A stretch of DNA of 52,236 nucleotides, taken from positions 1 to 52,236 of IMG/VR virus record IMGVR_UViG_3300044618_000771; one strand, given 5' to 3'. Below are positions 9,633 to 20,744 of this stretch, piece by piece. A program made the translations under genes and the position numbers. The stretch's first letter is position 1. The number at the start of each line of letters is the position of its first letter. The notes beneath the pieces are model-generated. The model was not told the DNA's origin and did no database searches. It saw only the letters and a list, made by a program, of their open reading frames with translations. This stretch comes from a virus.

Positions 9633-10877
9633 ATGCCAATACCAAATAATGGTTTAATAACCGAAACAAATAGACAATATTACGAAGGAGCACAGGGGTT
9701 TGTAGGTGATGGTGTTACAACTACATTCCTAACAACATTTAACACAAATTTAATATTTGGCGGACCAGATGCTTGGGATCCTACTGATACTAACTATGCC
9801 CTAAATAATTTTAAATTATATACGAGTTTAACTGCCCAACCCGGCACGTTTGAAGAGTATGTTTGGGGATATGATGTTGTAGACAACGCTATTATATTTA
9901 CCAGCCCTCCTGCGGATGACTTATATATTGTTGTTCAATTAAAAAAATTAGATGGTGGTCAATATGGTCTTGATCAATCTGAAAAAGCATATGGGCAAAC
10001 TGTAGAAGACAATTATGGCAGTTATGGTTATATTACTTTAAATGATATTATAAATAACTTTATGGTAGCCTATGTAGGCGAAGGGAAATTAATACAACAG
10101 GTTAAACGTACTGATGTAATATTCCATGCTAAACGTAGCTTACAAGAATTTAGTTATGATACCTTAAGAAGTATTAAGTCACAGGAATTGACTGTACCAA
10201 ATTCGTTAAGTGTTATATTACCTCAGGATTATGTTAATTATGTAAAATTAGCATGGATTGATCATTATGGTGTAAAACACCCAATATATCCTACAAATAA
10301 TTTAACGACTATACCTTACGAAAAACCATTGCAAGATAATAATGGAGAACCATTACAAGATAACTTCGGAAGTAATATAGAGGGAACTTCTATAACCCAA
10401 AGAAGATGGGATCTAAATAATAGAGGTATTGATGGCTTACTTGGAGACCAAGGATGGGGAACAATGGGTTATGGTTACGGATATGATTCATGGTTATACT
10501 ACGGGTTTTTTGGAGAAAGATATGGATTAGATCCACAATACGCTAATAGTAATGGTTGGTTTACAATAGATGATAGAGAAGGAAAAATATCATTTAGCAG
10601 TAACTTAATAAATAAAATAATAGTATTTGAATATATATCTGATGGTTTAGCATACGACATGGACACAAGGGTGCCTAAATTAGCTGAAGAAGCAATGTAT
10701 GCATACATTATTCACGCAATAATCTCTTTAAGAGTAAATCAACCAGAATATATTATTAATCGCTTAAAACAAGAGAAAAGCGCTAAATTAAGAAATGCTA
10801 AAATTAGATTATCTAATATTAAGCTAGAAGAAATTACTCAAGTATTGAGAGGTCAATCTAAATGGATTAAACACTAA
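9633..10877 (+). CDS. Putative tail-tube / ring protein
   Basis: Protein of 414 residues, largely beta with a helical central stretch. The segment RTDVIFHAKRSLQEFSYDTL (about 160-179), then SIKSQELTVP, is a recurring signature in podoviral tail-tube-like proteins of Bacteroidetes phages (recollection). It includes a Gly/Tyr-rich insertion around residues 270-300. Five bases separate it from the next gene, placing it in one transcription unit with the connector and the giant tail protein. Confidence 0.7.
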   Translation: MPIPNNGLITETNRQYYEGAQGFVGDGVTTTFLTTFNTNLIFGGPDAWDPTDTNYALNNFKLYTSLTAQPGTFEEYVWGYDVVDNAIIFTSPPADDLYIVVQLKKLDGGQYGLDQSEKAYGQTVEDNYGSYGYITLNDIINNFMVAYVGEGKLIQQVKRTDVIFHAKRSLQEFSYDTLRSIKSQELTVPNSLSVILPQDYVNYVKLAWIDHYGVKHPIYPTNNLTTIPYEKPLQDNNGEPLQDNFGSNIEGTSITQRRWDLNNRGIDGLLGDQGWGTMGYGYGYDSWLYYGFFGERYGLDPQYANSNGWFTIDDREGKISFSSNLINKIIVFEYISDGLAYDMDTRVPKLAEEAMYAYIIHAIISLRVNQPEYIINRLKQEKSAKLRNAKIRLSNIKLEEITQVLRGQSKWIKH

Positions 10878-10882
10878 ATTAA

Positions 10883-13800
10883 ATGGCTGAAATTAAAAAT
10901 AGTTTTCTATTGTCTAAAATGAATAAAGATTTAGATGATAGACTTGTTCCTAATGGAGAATATAGAGACGCATTAAATATATCTATTGGTAAATCAGAAA
11001 ATGATGATGTTGGCACTCTACAAAATGTTTTAGGTAATATAAAAATACCAGGAGCAGAAGAACTTGTAGGTAGTGAAGAATTTGGTTTTTCAGGACTTAC
11101 TTGTATAGGTTTCTATATGGATAATGAACATAATAGAATATATAGATTTTTAACAAATTATACTGATCCAAATCCTTCTGAAATAACATTATGTGAAACA
11201 TTACCATATTCTCCAGACGGAGGGTGGACAATGAAAATAACTGTATATGATTTTAATACAGCAACTTATAGCACATTGGTAGAAGGTACATTTTTAAATT
11301 TTTCAACAACCAATATTATTACCGGTTTAAATTTACTTGAAGGATTATTATATTGGACGGACAATAGAAATCAGCCAAGAAAAATAAACTATAATAATTG
11401 CATAAATAACTCAAGTTATTATACAACTGAAACGCAAATATCAGTAGCAAAATATGCCCCTGTAGAAAGTCCTCTTTTATATATAGAGGTAAAAGCATTT
11501 GCAACTGCAAATCAGCCATCGCCATTAGTTGTTGATGTTGATAGTACTGAAGGCTTGGTTGTTGGAATGACTTTAGTGTCTCCAGGACTTATAACAGGGG
11601 GAGAGAATATAACTATACTAAGTGTAGATAGTGGTGCTAGCCAAATAACTTTATATTCAGCCCCAACAAATCCTATTGTTCTAGATCAGCCTTTAATATT
11701 TTTAATTTCAACTATGTCAAACCAGGAAAACAATCCTGCTTGGCCTGGAGATCCTGCATATTTAGAATCTAAGTATGTAAGATTTAGTTATAGATTTAAG
11801 TTTGATGACAATGAATACTCTATATTAGCTCCATTTTCTCAAATTGCATTTATACCTAACCAAAAAGGTTATTTTATAAATGGAGATGAGCAAGCGGCTT
11901 ATAGAAGTACTATATTAAAATGGATGGAAAATAACACAAATAATGTTGAGTTATTAATTCCAATGCCAGATACTGGAAACAATATCAATAGTACTTACAA
12001 AATAAAGTCAATAGACATTTTATATAAAGAATCAAATTCTTTAGCAATCAAAGTATTAGATAGTGTTGATTACAATACTATAAAACAAGCATTCCCTGAT
12101 ACAAATATATATATTTATAGTTATCAGTCACAAAAACCATATAAGACCCTTGCGGAGGATCAAATTACAAGGGTATATGATAAAGTACCTACAAGAGCAT
12201 TAGCGCAGGAAATATCAGGTAATAGAGTTATATATGGTAATTTCTATACAACATACACGCCACCAAATGCAATAAATTATAATGTTTCTGTTTTACCTAA
12301 AAGCGATATATTTCCAAGCTTTATAGAATATCCTAATCATACATTAAAACAAAATAGAAATTATCAAGTTGGTTTTGTATTGGCAGATAAGTTTGGAAGA
12401 CAATCTTCTGTTATACTATCAACTATAGATTTATTAAAATTACCTGGCGGTTTTGGTGGATCAACAATATATTCTGCATATAGACCAAATAATGAAGTAT
12501 TGCCTACTGTTAAAGAATGGTTTGGTAATGCGTTAACTTTATTAGTTAATGATACAATAAAATCAACAAGGAATATTCCTTTAGGAACTCCTGGATTATA
12601 CGCAGAACAAAGAGGAGCGGGGTTTGCGGTAAGTGCAGGGGTCGTTACTGACAATGTTTATGTATATACCTTAGATACCTCATTACCTACAAATCCAGAT
12701 GATAGTCCACAATTAGGTGATTACCTTAGGGGTAAATATACCGATTACGTTGAAATTACGTCAATTTCTCCACCGGGCACTATAACAACAGATGGGGCAA
12801 TTAGTGATATATATAACTATACTGTTCAAGAAGAGGGGGTATTAGATTTAAAATTTTCTTATACTTTAAATCAGATCGGTTGGTATTCTTATAAAGTATT
12901 GGTAAAACAAAAAGAACAAGATTATTACAATGTTTATTTACCCGGTATACTTGATGGTTACCCAACTGGGCAAACAACAGGTACACAAGTTACATACACG
13001 GCTGGAGTTCCAAGTTTAGAGAATGGAATTAATACAACTAATTTTCCTACAAATGAAGTTGGGAAAACTAGTCATATGGTATTAATCAATGATAATATAA
13101 ATAAAGTACCTAGAGATTTAGCGGAAGTTGGTCCTGACCAAAAACAATACAGAAGTAGTGTTGAATTATTTGGAAGAGTGGAAAATAGACCTAAATTAAT
13201 ATCATTTGTTTCTTTACCTAATCTAGCTAATGCAAATGCTACTTCAATTCGTTATGATTTGACAACTCCAGAAGGAGAAGACATATTAGCCAATATAAAA
13301 GCAGGAGATGGCTTGCAAAGCGTAGAAGCTCAATTTTCAAATTTTAAATGGTATAAAAATACTACAGTGGTATCAAATACTTTTTTAGAATATAACACTA
13401 TAACAAACACACCAGGTGCAGCAACGTTAATAGGTTCTACAACAATAGATATAATACCACCATTGTATGGTGACGTGCCTGCTGCTGGTGATCTAATTAG
13501 TCTTGTAGTTTCTGGTACACCTTATGATTATGAAGTGGCCAGTTATACCACAGGGATTGTTACTTTAGTTACCCCAGTCGCTGGTGCTGATATACCAAAC
13601 GCAACACAATTAGTATTTACAAACCCTAACATTGGGATGATTGTATTTACACCATCAAACCCTATAAGTGCCGGATGGGATAATTTTACAGCTACAGCAG
13701 CGGAGAACAATCAATACTTTCCACTTAGAAAAGCAGACGTTGTAAATACAATTGCTTATGCTACAGATTTAGACTTTTTGCAAAATAGCGTAAATAATAT

Positions 13801-16462
13801 AACTGGTAGTGCAGACCTAAATTTTTATCAATTACAAACTAATCCATTAGTAGGTAGAATTTCTACATCTAAATCTATGGGGACATTAGCTGAATATATG
13901 ATACCAACTTTGGGTGTATATGAGACTAGACCTGTAGAATCGTTATTAGATTTATTTTGGGAAACTGCATCAACTGGATTAATATCAGATTTAAATTGGG
14001 ATATTAATAACGGGTATGATGGGCCAGCTGGTACAACGCCTCCTGGATTTGATTTTTATGAATGGCAAGATCCTGAAGGACTTGGCGAAGATACAGGAGC
14101 TGAAGACTCTCCATATATAACAGATGCATTTAATATTCTTAATAACACAAATGTTCCATTAGATCCAACGGTTTGTGTATTAACATCGGTATTTAATTAC
14201 GAGGTTCCTTCAGTAGACTTTACAAGTAGCTTTGCTTTAGAAACAATTCCTCCTTCTATACCTAATCCAAACTTATCTTATAGAATAAAAATAATAAATA
14301 ATTTTGAATTCTTAAATTCAGCATTAACTGGAACTAAGTTTTTATTTACATTAACGGTAACATCAGGCGGTATAACAAATAACATATCGCTTATTGGGCA
14401 ATTAAAGAATAAAGCGCCTTATTTTACATTAACTGATCATGATTACGATAGAACCATAACAGTTGATACAATAGATATTGTTACAGTTGAGGCTACAAAT
14501 GGATCATTTAGACCTAATCCTTTAGCTTTGCCAATTCCACCTGTTAGAACAAACGGATTGTATTGGACAATAGTTAGTGGTAATGAATTAGGATATTTTG
14601 ATATAAACCCAAGTACAGGGGTATTATCATTGATAAATCACAGTGCTCAACTAGGGGTTTATCCATTAAACATTAAAGTTCAAGATGCTGTTGATTTTGC
14701 AACTATACCACCAAGTGCATTAGTTACACCTGGTGATGCAAACTTATCTACAAAACAAGATACAGTCAACGTTATTATTACCATAGGAGAAGAACCTATA
14801 AATGGCTTTTTAGAATATTGGAATAATAATTTTGAAGCATTAGGAACAATGCCAGAGCCCCCTGCTCCATTTGAATCTAGTGAGGGATATTTTGGTGTTT
14901 ATGTAGGAACAGTATTGCCAACAGATCCAAATTATGTAACCAGTTTGCCAACACCTCCAGGAGGAGCTTGGACAAATACTCCTAAGAATGTACAATATGA
15001 TAGTGGCGCATTAGGTGGAATTTATCCTTCACCCACCGGATTAACAAATGGAGAATTAAGATTTAAATGGACATTACCAAGAATATATGCGGCTGGGCAT
15101 GGTAATAGATATAGAGCGGATTTACTTATATATTATAGAGCAAATACCACCAGTGCTTGGGGATTAGTGCAAGATAACAACGGTGTTGGTATAACAGATG
15201 CCCCATATTGGGATCAAAACGTTGCTCCTAGACCAAATGCGTTATATGTAATTCCTCCAACAACCAGTTCAGTACCTAGTGGGTTAACATCTACTGCCAC
15301 TGGGGTAATTAGAGTATCTACACCAGGAGAATATTGTTTCGCTATAAAAGTTACTTCGTACCAACAACAATCTGTTTTTGCTGTAGTAGAAGATGCTAAT
15401 TTTTATTATGAACAACAAGATAATGGACCATCATATCCTGCTACTTATATTAATCCATTTATACCTAGAGAAAGATTTATGGTTGGTTTAATAGAGCCTA
15501 CTTACGATAATCCATCTGGTGTACCGTATAATTCAGCAACTCCAGATGATGGATTTGTGTTTACAATAAATACCACAGTAGATACTGTAACGGATGTTAA
15601 TAACTTTAGTATTGATCCAGTAGCTGGATCTGATCAAATGGTTCCTGGAATGTGGCTACAAAAAGTAGGTAATCCTACAATTGTAAAAGTATTTGGGGTA
15701 ACAGGAAATGATATAGCCCTTGTTCCTCCAGGACTTGCTTTAGCTCCAGGAGATCAAGTTACATTTAAACAACAACAACCATATGGAACTGGAAGTGTTA
15801 GAGAGATGGGTAATATATGGGCAAGTTCAAAAGATGCTACATTTGTTAAACAATTTTATTTAGCCGGTGAATTAGTTGATCTTTGGAACCCACCAATTGC
15901 GGATAAGTTTTACAACTTTAAAAGCCATGTTAAAGCAAATCCTCAAATATCACCAGTACAACCAGTACCATATTTATATACTCCAAATGCTAAAGTTACA
16001 GCTTATGCAGCTGCTCAAATAGATGACAATGGAACTATTATAGATCAAACATTACCTGCTTATACTATATCTATGTCTGATGTTACCGATATACCTAACT
16101 ATGGTTCTGCTCCTGGTTTTGTTACAATAGCGCAAAAAAACTTGCCATTTCCATTTGAGGATGAATCTCCAGTATGGTTTTATAGCGGAGTAAGAGTAGA
16201 AATTACAGGGGTAACAACTAATACAATAACTGTTGGCAATGTAATACCAGGTTATAATTTAACTTGGGCGGAAGATTGCACAACTCCAACATTAGATTAT
16301 TTCCCTAGTCAAACGGAAACTAATTTCCCATTAGCTCCATCATATACAATAACAGGATTGAATCCAAATACTACATATTATATATTAATGTATCCAGATA
16401 ATTCAAATGGTTATGTAAACGGAGAATTCTTTCCAGTAGCGGTTACTACATTACCTGTATAA
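10883..16462 (+). CDS. Giant tail (muzzle/nozzle-like) structural protein with cadherin-like and FN3-like domains
   Basis: Protein of 1859 residues, overwhelmingly beta, Asn/Thr/Pro-rich. The N-terminus (MNKDLDDRLVPNGEYRDALN, residues 14-33) is a conserved opening that I associate with tail or 'muzzle' proteins of crAss-like phages. Around 1190-1310 a cadherin/Ig-like repeat is visible (WTIVSGNELGYFDINPSTGV, then IKVQDA). The last 60 residues (TITGLNPNTTYYILMYPDN) match a fibronectin type III strand pattern. Such surface domains are common on phage tails and may bind host glycans. It probably forms the distal tail collar. Cys is rare, fitting an extracellular structure. Confidence 0.75.
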   Translation: MAEIKNSFLLSKMNKDLDDRLVPNGEYRDALNISIGKSENDDVGTLQNVLGNIKIPGAEELVGSEEFGFSGLTCIGFYMDNEHNRIYRFLTNYTDPNPSEITLCETLPYSPDGGWTMKITVYDFNTATYSTLVEGTFLNFSTTNIITGLNLLEGLLYWTDNRNQPRKINYNNCINNSSYYTTETQISVAKYAPVESPLLYIEVKAFATANQPSPLVVDVDSTEGLVVGMTLVSPGLITGGENITILSVDSGASQITLYSAPTNPIVLDQPLIFLISTMSNQENNPAWPGDPAYLESKYVRFSYRFKFDDNEYSILAPFSQIAFIPNQKGYFINGDEQAAYRSTILKWMENNTNNVELLIPMPDTGNNINSTYKIKSIDILYKESNSLAIKVLDSVDYNTIKQAFPDTNIYIYSYQSQKPYKTLAEDQITRVYDKVPTRALAQEISGNRVIYGNFYTTYTPPNAINYNVSVLPKSDIFPSFIEYPNHTLKQNRNYQVGFVLADKFGRQSSVILSTIDLLKLPGGFGGSTIYSAYRPNNEVLPTVKEWFGNALTLLVNDTIKSTRNIPLGTPGLYAEQRGAGFAVSAGVVTDNVYVYTLDTSLPTNPDDSPQLGDYLRGKYTDYVEITSISPPGTITTDGAISDIYNYTVQEEGVLDLKFSYTLNQIGWYSYKVLVKQKEQDYYNVYLPGILDGYPTGQTTGTQVTYTAGVPSLENGINTTNFPTNEVGKTSHMVLINDNINKVPRDLAEVGPDQKQYRSSVELFGRVENRPKLISFVSLPNLANANATSIRYDLTTPEGEDILANIKAGDGLQSVEAQFSNFKWYKNTTVVSNTFLEYNTITNTPGAATLIGSTTIDIIPPLYGDVPAAGDLISLVVSGTPYDYEVASYTTGIVTLVTPVAGADIPNATQLVFTNPNIGMIVFTPSNPISAGWDNFTATAAENNQYFPLRKADVVNTIAYATDLDFLQNSVNNITGSADLNFYQLQTNPLVGRISTSKSMGTLAEYMIPTLGVYETRPVESLLDLFWETASTGLISDLNWDINNGYDGPAGTTPPGFDFYEWQDPEGLGEDTGAEDSPYITDAFNILNNTNVPLDPTVCVLTSVFNYEVPSVDFTSSFALETIPPSIPNPNLSYRIKIINNFEFLNSALTGTKFLFTLTVTSGGITNNISLIGQLKNKAPYFTLTDHDYDRTITVDTIDIVTVEATNGSFRPNPLALPIPPVRTNGLYWTIVSGNELGYFDINPSTGVLSLINHSAQLGVYPLNIKVQDAVDFATIPPSALVTPGDANLSTKQDTVNVIITIGEEPINGFLEYWNNNFEALGTMPEPPAPFESSEGYFGVYVGTVLPTDPNYVTSLPTPPGGAWTNTPKNVQYDSGALGGIYPSPTGLTNGELRFKWTLPRIYAAGHGNRYRADLLIYYRANTTSAWGLVQDNNGVGITDAPYWDQNVAPRPNALYVIPPTTSSVPSGLTSTATGVIRVSTPGEYCFAIKVTSYQQQSVFAVVEDANFYYEQQDNGPSYPATYINPFIPRERFMVGLIEPTYDNPSGVPYNSATPDDGFVFTINTTVDTVTDVNNFSIDPVAGSDQMVPGMWLQKVGNPTIVKVFGVTGNDIALVPPGLALAPGDQVTFKQQQPYGTGSVREMGNIWASSKDATFVKQFYLAGELVDLWNPPIADKFYNFKSHVKANPQISPVQPVPYLYTPNAKVTAYAAAQIDDNGTIIDQTLPAYTISMSDVTDIPNYGSAPGFVTIAQKNLPFPFEDESPVWFYSGVRVEITGVTTNTITVGNVIPGYNLTWAEDCTTPTLDYFPSQTETNFPLAPSYTITGLNPNTTYYILMYPDNSNGYVNGEFFPVAVTTLPV

Positions 16463-16498
16463 AGGTTAAAAATATTAAAAAATAAGTGATTATTAATT

Positions 16499-18049
16499 AT
16501 GGCAGCAACATTAGAATTAAAATATTTCAATTCTTTCTGGTTAAAGAAGTTAGATAGCATTGTAAATGTTTCAAATACAGTTGGGAGTATAACAGATGAT
16601 GTTATAGATTCAAATGTAATAATTTTAGATCCTATAAACCTTTCAGTTAGCGTTGGACAAACACTTGACTGGGAGGGTAAATTGGATACACAAAATCCGA
16701 CCGTTGTATATACTGATGGCACTACTATAATACTTAGTGAATATGTTACAATAATGGCACCTAAAGATATAATTTTTGGGCCTATTACAGATTTTAATCA
16801 TATACCAGTTGCTTATGAAGACGGACCAACAGATTGGTATATTGAGGAATCAAGAATACGTGGAGGATATGACAATACAGACATTGATTTAGGGGTGAAA
16901 GCTTACATTGTTGAAAATACTTTATCACAACAACACTTAGCAAGTTCTATGATATATTCAGGTATATTTAATTCTAGAACAGGTGTTAATAATACAAATC
17001 AATTTTCTGTTGCTGAAGATATTACAAGAGCTGTAGAACCATCACAAGGTACAATACAAAAATTATATGCAGAAGATACTAACTTAATTATTTTCCAAGA
17101 GAAAAAAGTTAGTAGGGCATTGATTGATAAAGATGCAATTTATTCAGCAGAAGGCCAACCAATGACCACCTCTGGTGCTCAAGTAATTGGACAAATACAA
17201 TCTTATGCTGGTAATTATGGTATATCTAATAACCCTGAAAGTTTTGCTGTTTATGGTTATAGAAAATACTTTACAGATAGAACACAAAATGTTGTTTTAA
17301 GATTATCTCAAGATGGTATAACAGAAATATCAGCTTATGGCATGATTGATTTCTTTAGAGATAATTTATCAGCTGTTGGCAATAATGGTAGAATAGTGGG
17401 AATGTGGGATATGCATAACAAACAATATGTGTTATCTATGCAACCAGCTAACTCGGCAAACTTTAAAACATTAACATTTGATGAGGATGTTAGTGGATGG
17501 ACTAGTTTATTTTCATTTAAACCAGAACTTGGCGGTAGTTTATTAAATAACTATTATACATTTGAAGGCGGAAATATATGGAGACATTATGCGGATCCAA
17601 TATTAGATAATACACCATATTCTAAATTTTACGGAGTTCAATATAATTCGAATGCTACAGTAGTATTAAATTCAAATGTTTCTTTAATTAAGAACTTTAG
17701 TACTATAAATTATGAAGGAAGTTCAGGTTGGAATTTAGAAAGTTTATATACAAATACAGATACAGCTTTACCAATTAGTAATAATGTTGAAGTGCTTACA
17801 TTAGCAGATTTAGAAAATCAATTGTTTTTAAATAACTTTAAACGAAAAGAAGATAAGTTTTTTGCTAATATTATAAATAGTTCTAATCCTGGTTATGGAA
17901 ATGTAATCTATGGTAATTCAATGTCCGGTGTTAAAGGATTTTATGCTACAGCAAGATTATCATTTACTAATCCACCAGTTGAACCAACAACACCAGCAAA
18001 AGCAGAATTATTTGCAGTATCTTTAGAATATGTAGAATCATCATATTAA
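16499..18049 (+). CDS. Tail structural protein paired with the giant tail protein
   Basis: Protein of 516 residues, beta-rich, with repeated short strands that suggest a beta-propeller- or prism-like fold. The block YIEESRIRGGYDNTDIDLGV (about 119-138) and a later YGYRKYFTDRTQNVVLRLSQ (258-277) look like conserved structural-core sequences. In related phages such sequences can be the C-terminal part of the muzzle protein, so this gene may be a split-off domain of the preceding one (inference). A 36-base A/T-rich leader separates it from that gene. Confidence 0.7.
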   Translation: MAATLELKYFNSFWLKKLDSIVNVSNTVGSITDDVIDSNVIILDPINLSVSVGQTLDWEGKLDTQNPTVVYTDGTTIILSEYVTIMAPKDIIFGPITDFNHIPVAYEDGPTDWYIEESRIRGGYDNTDIDLGVKAYIVENTLSQQHLASSMIYSGIFNSRTGVNNTNQFSVAEDITRAVEPSQGTIQKLYAEDTNLIIFQEKKVSRALIDKDAIYSAEGQPMTTSGAQVIGQIQSYAGNYGISNNPESFAVYGYRKYFTDRTQNVVLRLSQDGITEISAYGMIDFFRDNLSAVGNNGRIVGMWDMHNKQYVLSMQPANSANFKTLTFDEDVSGWTSLFSFKPELGGSLLNNYYTFEGGNIWRHYADPILDNTPYSKFYGVQYNSNATVVLNSNVSLIKNFSTINYEGSSGWNLESLYTNTDTALPISNNVEVLTLADLENQLFLNNFKRKEDKFFANIINSSNPGYGNVIYGNSMSGVKGFYATARLSFTNPPVEPTTPAKAELFAVSLEYVESSY

Positions 18050-18059
18050 ATTTAATTAA

Positions 18060-18515
18060 ATGACAAAATTAACCAAGAAGGAATTAAAGGTTAGAGCTCA
18101 AATAGAGTCATTAGAGGCTGCTTTAATGAATCATTCCGAAGAATTAGGATTAGTTGTAGGAGATTCAGAAATGTTTCCTCTAAAACACTCCTTTGTTGAT
18201 GGTTTATACATTAGAGAAATGTCTATGCCTAAAGATCATTTTGCAATTGGCAAACTACAAAAGCACGAACATTTGTGGATGTTGCTTCAAGGTAAACTTA
18301 CGGTGACAACACAATCCGGGAGTGCCGAATATATTGCCCCTTGTTATGTTAAAGCAAAACCTGGAGAAAAGAAAGCGGTATATGCTCATGAAGATTCAAT
18401 ATTTGTTAATATATATCCAAACCCAGATAATAATCAAGATTTAGAAAAAATAGAAAATACCTGGATAGCTAAAAACTATTTAGAGTATGAAGAGTTTAAA
18501 AAATTAAAAGAATAA
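18060..18515 (+). CDS. Cupin-fold protein in the virion gene cluster
   Basis: Protein of 151 residues with a classic cupin motif: H69-E-H71 in KHEHLWMLLQGKLTV, Pro/Gly turns (APCYVKAKPGEKK) and a downstream His110 that could complete a metal site. An N-terminal helix (1-30) precedes the barrel. Cupins of this kind occur in marine phage genomes among structural genes; function is unknown. A metal-binding or sugar-binding role in the tail is possible, as is an enzymatic one. Gene spacing of 10 and 3 bases to neighbours indicates co-expression with late genes. Confidence 0.75.
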   Translation: MTKLTKKELKVRAQIESLEAALMNHSEELGLVVGDSEMFPLKHSFVDGLYIREMSMPKDHFAIGKLQKHEHLWMLLQGKLTVTTQSGSAEYIAPCYVKAKPGEKKAVYAHEDSIFVNIYPNPDNNQDLEKIENTWIAKNYLEYEEFKKLKE

Positions 18516-18518
18516 TAT

Positions 18519-19244
18519 ATGTCATACGTAGCAATAGGAGGCGCTGCAGTCAGTATAGTTGGCGGAATTTTTGGTTCTAGTTCAGCTAATTCTCAAGCTA
18601 GAGCAGCCGCTGAAGAAAAAGCAAGATTAGGAGCTGAATTAAATAGACTAGAGAATAGTCGTCAGGCTATTATAAATCCGTGGGCCACTACTAAAGATAT
18701 GAGTTCTCTTATAAAAGACAGTTCTTCTTTAGTTACAAATGCTTTTGCTAATTTAGGGGTAGCTACTCAGGCTTCTAAATTTGAAGCGGAACAAATTGAT
18801 ATTTCATTAGCAAATACATTGGATACATTGAGAGAAACCGGAGCAAGTGCCGGTGGAGCAACTGCTTTAGCCAATGCTGCCTTAAAAGCAAAACAAGGGA
18901 TTTCTGCTAATATAGAACAACAAGAGGCTAAAAATGATCAATTAAGAGCTCAAGGACGACAAGATCTTGAAAGAATTAAATTAGCGGAAGCACAAAGAAC
19001 ACAAGCAGCTCAATTAAGTGAAGCTCAAAGAGTTCAAGGAGCTGAAGCGGCAGGAGCACAATTCCAATTCAATGCAAGAGAAGAAAGAGAGCAACAAAAA
19101 ATTGACAGAATTGCCGGGCTTATGGGTGCTGCTGGTAATAGAGAAGCTCAATCAAGAGCTAATGCAACAAGTGCAATAACAGGAGCTTTTGGATCTGTAG
19201 CAGGTGCATTAGGAACATTAGGAAATACATTAAATTCAAACTAG
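18519..19244 (+). CDS. Internal virion protein with membrane-active N-terminus (T7 gp14-like by analogy)
   Basis: Protein of 241 residues. Residues 1-22 (YVAIGGAAVSIVGGIFGSSS) form a glycine-rich hydrophobic segment suitable for membrane insertion; the rest is a long Ala/Gln/Glu/Arg-rich coiled coil ending in another small hydrophobic Gly/Ala segment (about 215-236). This architecture and its place before two large internal proteins resemble the ejection proteins of T7-like podoviruses that build a conduit through the cell envelope. No sequence motif proves it. Confidence 0.7.
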   Translation: MSYVAIGGAAVSIVGGIFGSSSANSQARAAAEEKARLGAELNRLENSRQAIINPWATTKDMSSLIKDSSSLVTNAFANLGVATQASKFEAEQIDISLANTLDTLRETGASAGGATALANAALKAKQGISANIEQQEAKNDQLRAQGRQDLERIKLAEAQRTQAAQLSEAQRVQGAEAAGAQFQFNAREEREQQKIDRIAGLMGAAGNREAQSRANATSAITGAFGSVAGALGTLGNTLNSN

Positions 19245-19250
19245 TAATAA

Positions 19251-20744
19251 ATGGGAGCATATTCAAATCCAGATCAGTACGCAGGCGTTGATGCATTAAA
19301 ACAGGAAGGGCAGGCATACCAAAATATGTTTGAAACTATTACAAGAACAGTCTCAAGTGTTTCTGAAAAAATAGCCGAACGTCATAGATTAAATGAAAAG
19401 AAAAATAAAGCAATTCTTGATAAGACAGAAGAAGACGGATCTAAATTACAAATTCTTTTAGAGAAAGGTATAGGTAAGGAAAAAGTAGGATTAAACTATG
19501 ACTGTTATCAAGACGCTATAAAAGAATGGAAAACAATAAATAACAAAGTAGCAGCTGGATTGGCAACCCCTGAGGAAAAAAGAAAGTCTGCACAAATTAT
19601 AGCGAGTGTTGATAATTTTTCTAGTTCTGCTGCAGATACAGTTGGACTTATTCAAACTTGGGATAAATCTATGAAAATGGTGGGTGAAGGGTCACCGGAT
19701 TTAGCAGGGTGTGATCCGGACATGGTTAGAACCTTGAATGCCTTAAAAAGCAGAGATGGCAATCAAATTCAACCTGGATTTTATAAGGATGAAAATGGAA
19801 CTTATGATTATACCAATCATGGTTATATATTATCTGCATATAAAGGTGCTGATGGGGTAGAATATCCTGAAAAATTTATAAGTGGTAAAGAATTAAAAAC
19901 CGCTTTAGATAATGGTGGAGCAAGCGGAATGGTTTATAAAAAAAGTTATTCTAGCGATAATAAAAAAGTATCAAATGCTTTTAAAATTGGTGATGATGGT
20001 ATTGGTATTTTTGAATACAACAAAAATGAACCTACAGGGAAAGTATCTGCTGATTATTTAACAGATGAGCCAGGACAAGAAATTACAATAAGAAAAACAC
20101 AAGAGGGGGTTTGGAAACAAAAAACATTAAAAGTAGACAGAAGCAAAATACTTAATGCAGTCGGAACCCAACTTGATGCAGTCGCGGATGCTAGTGCTAC
20201 CGTAACAAATGAAATTGCTACAAAGTATAATAATTATGTTTTACCTATTGTTGATAAAGAAAAAAATCCTAATTTTGAAAGTTACAATAAATTAGAAGAT
20301 TTTGCTAAATTTGTTCCAATCCCAGGTTATGATAAAGCATTCCCTTACAATAAAGCAATTTTAACTTCAGATGAAGAAACATTAAATGCTATACGCCACA
20401 ATAATAGAGCTGCCTTTGCTCAAACATTAAGGTCAGAGCAGCCAGTTGGCGAGATGTATTTTGTACCAAATCCAAAACCAGAAAAACCTGTAAAAGCAGG
20501 GGCTGGTAAAACTGCAAAAGTGCCTGCTGCTGAATTAAAACAAAAAGCTTTTAATGACAGAATTAATACCTTGATTGAAACAAAAAAAGGAGGCGTAACG
20601 GCTGGGGGATATACCCTTAGTATAGTTGATGGCAAATGGGGACTTAGAGATAAACTAGGCATTGAAAAATATGGAACTGAAAACATAACAAGTCCAAGAG
20701 AATTAGCAACATACATAGGATCAACTCTTCCAGTATTAAAATAA
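19251..20744 (+). CDS. Putative internal virion protein (unknown)
   Basis: Protein of 497 residues, soluble and charged, helical at the N-terminus (about 1-120) and mixed afterwards, with a Lys/Pro/Ala-rich linker near 400-425. No enzymatic motif recognised. Position between the membrane-active coiled-coil protein and the 2610-residue polyvalent protein suggests that it is a second cargo or ejection protein packaged inside the head. Confidence 0.7.
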   Translation: MGAYSNPDQYAGVDALKQEGQAYQNMFETITRTVSSVSEKIAERHRLNEKKNKAILDKTEEDGSKLQILLEKGIGKEKVGLNYDCYQDAIKEWKTINNKVAAGLATPEEKRKSAQIIASVDNFSSSAADTVGLIQTWDKSMKMVGEGSPDLAGCDPDMVRTLNALKSRDGNQIQPGFYKDENGTYDYTNHGYILSAYKGADGVEYPEKFISGKELKTALDNGGASGMVYKKSYSSDNKKVSNAFKIGDDGIGIFEYNKNEPTGKVSADYLTDEPGQEITIRKTQEGVWKQKTLKVDRSKILNAVGTQLDAVADASATVTNEIATKYNNYVLPIVDKEKNPNFESYNKLEDFAKFVPIPGYDKAFPYNKAILTSDEETLNAIRHNNRAAFAQTLRSEQPVGEMYFVPNPKPEKPVKAGAGKTAKVPAAELKQKAFNDRINTLIETKKGGVTAGGYTLSIVDGKWGLRDKLGIEKYGTENITSPRELATYIGSTLPVLK

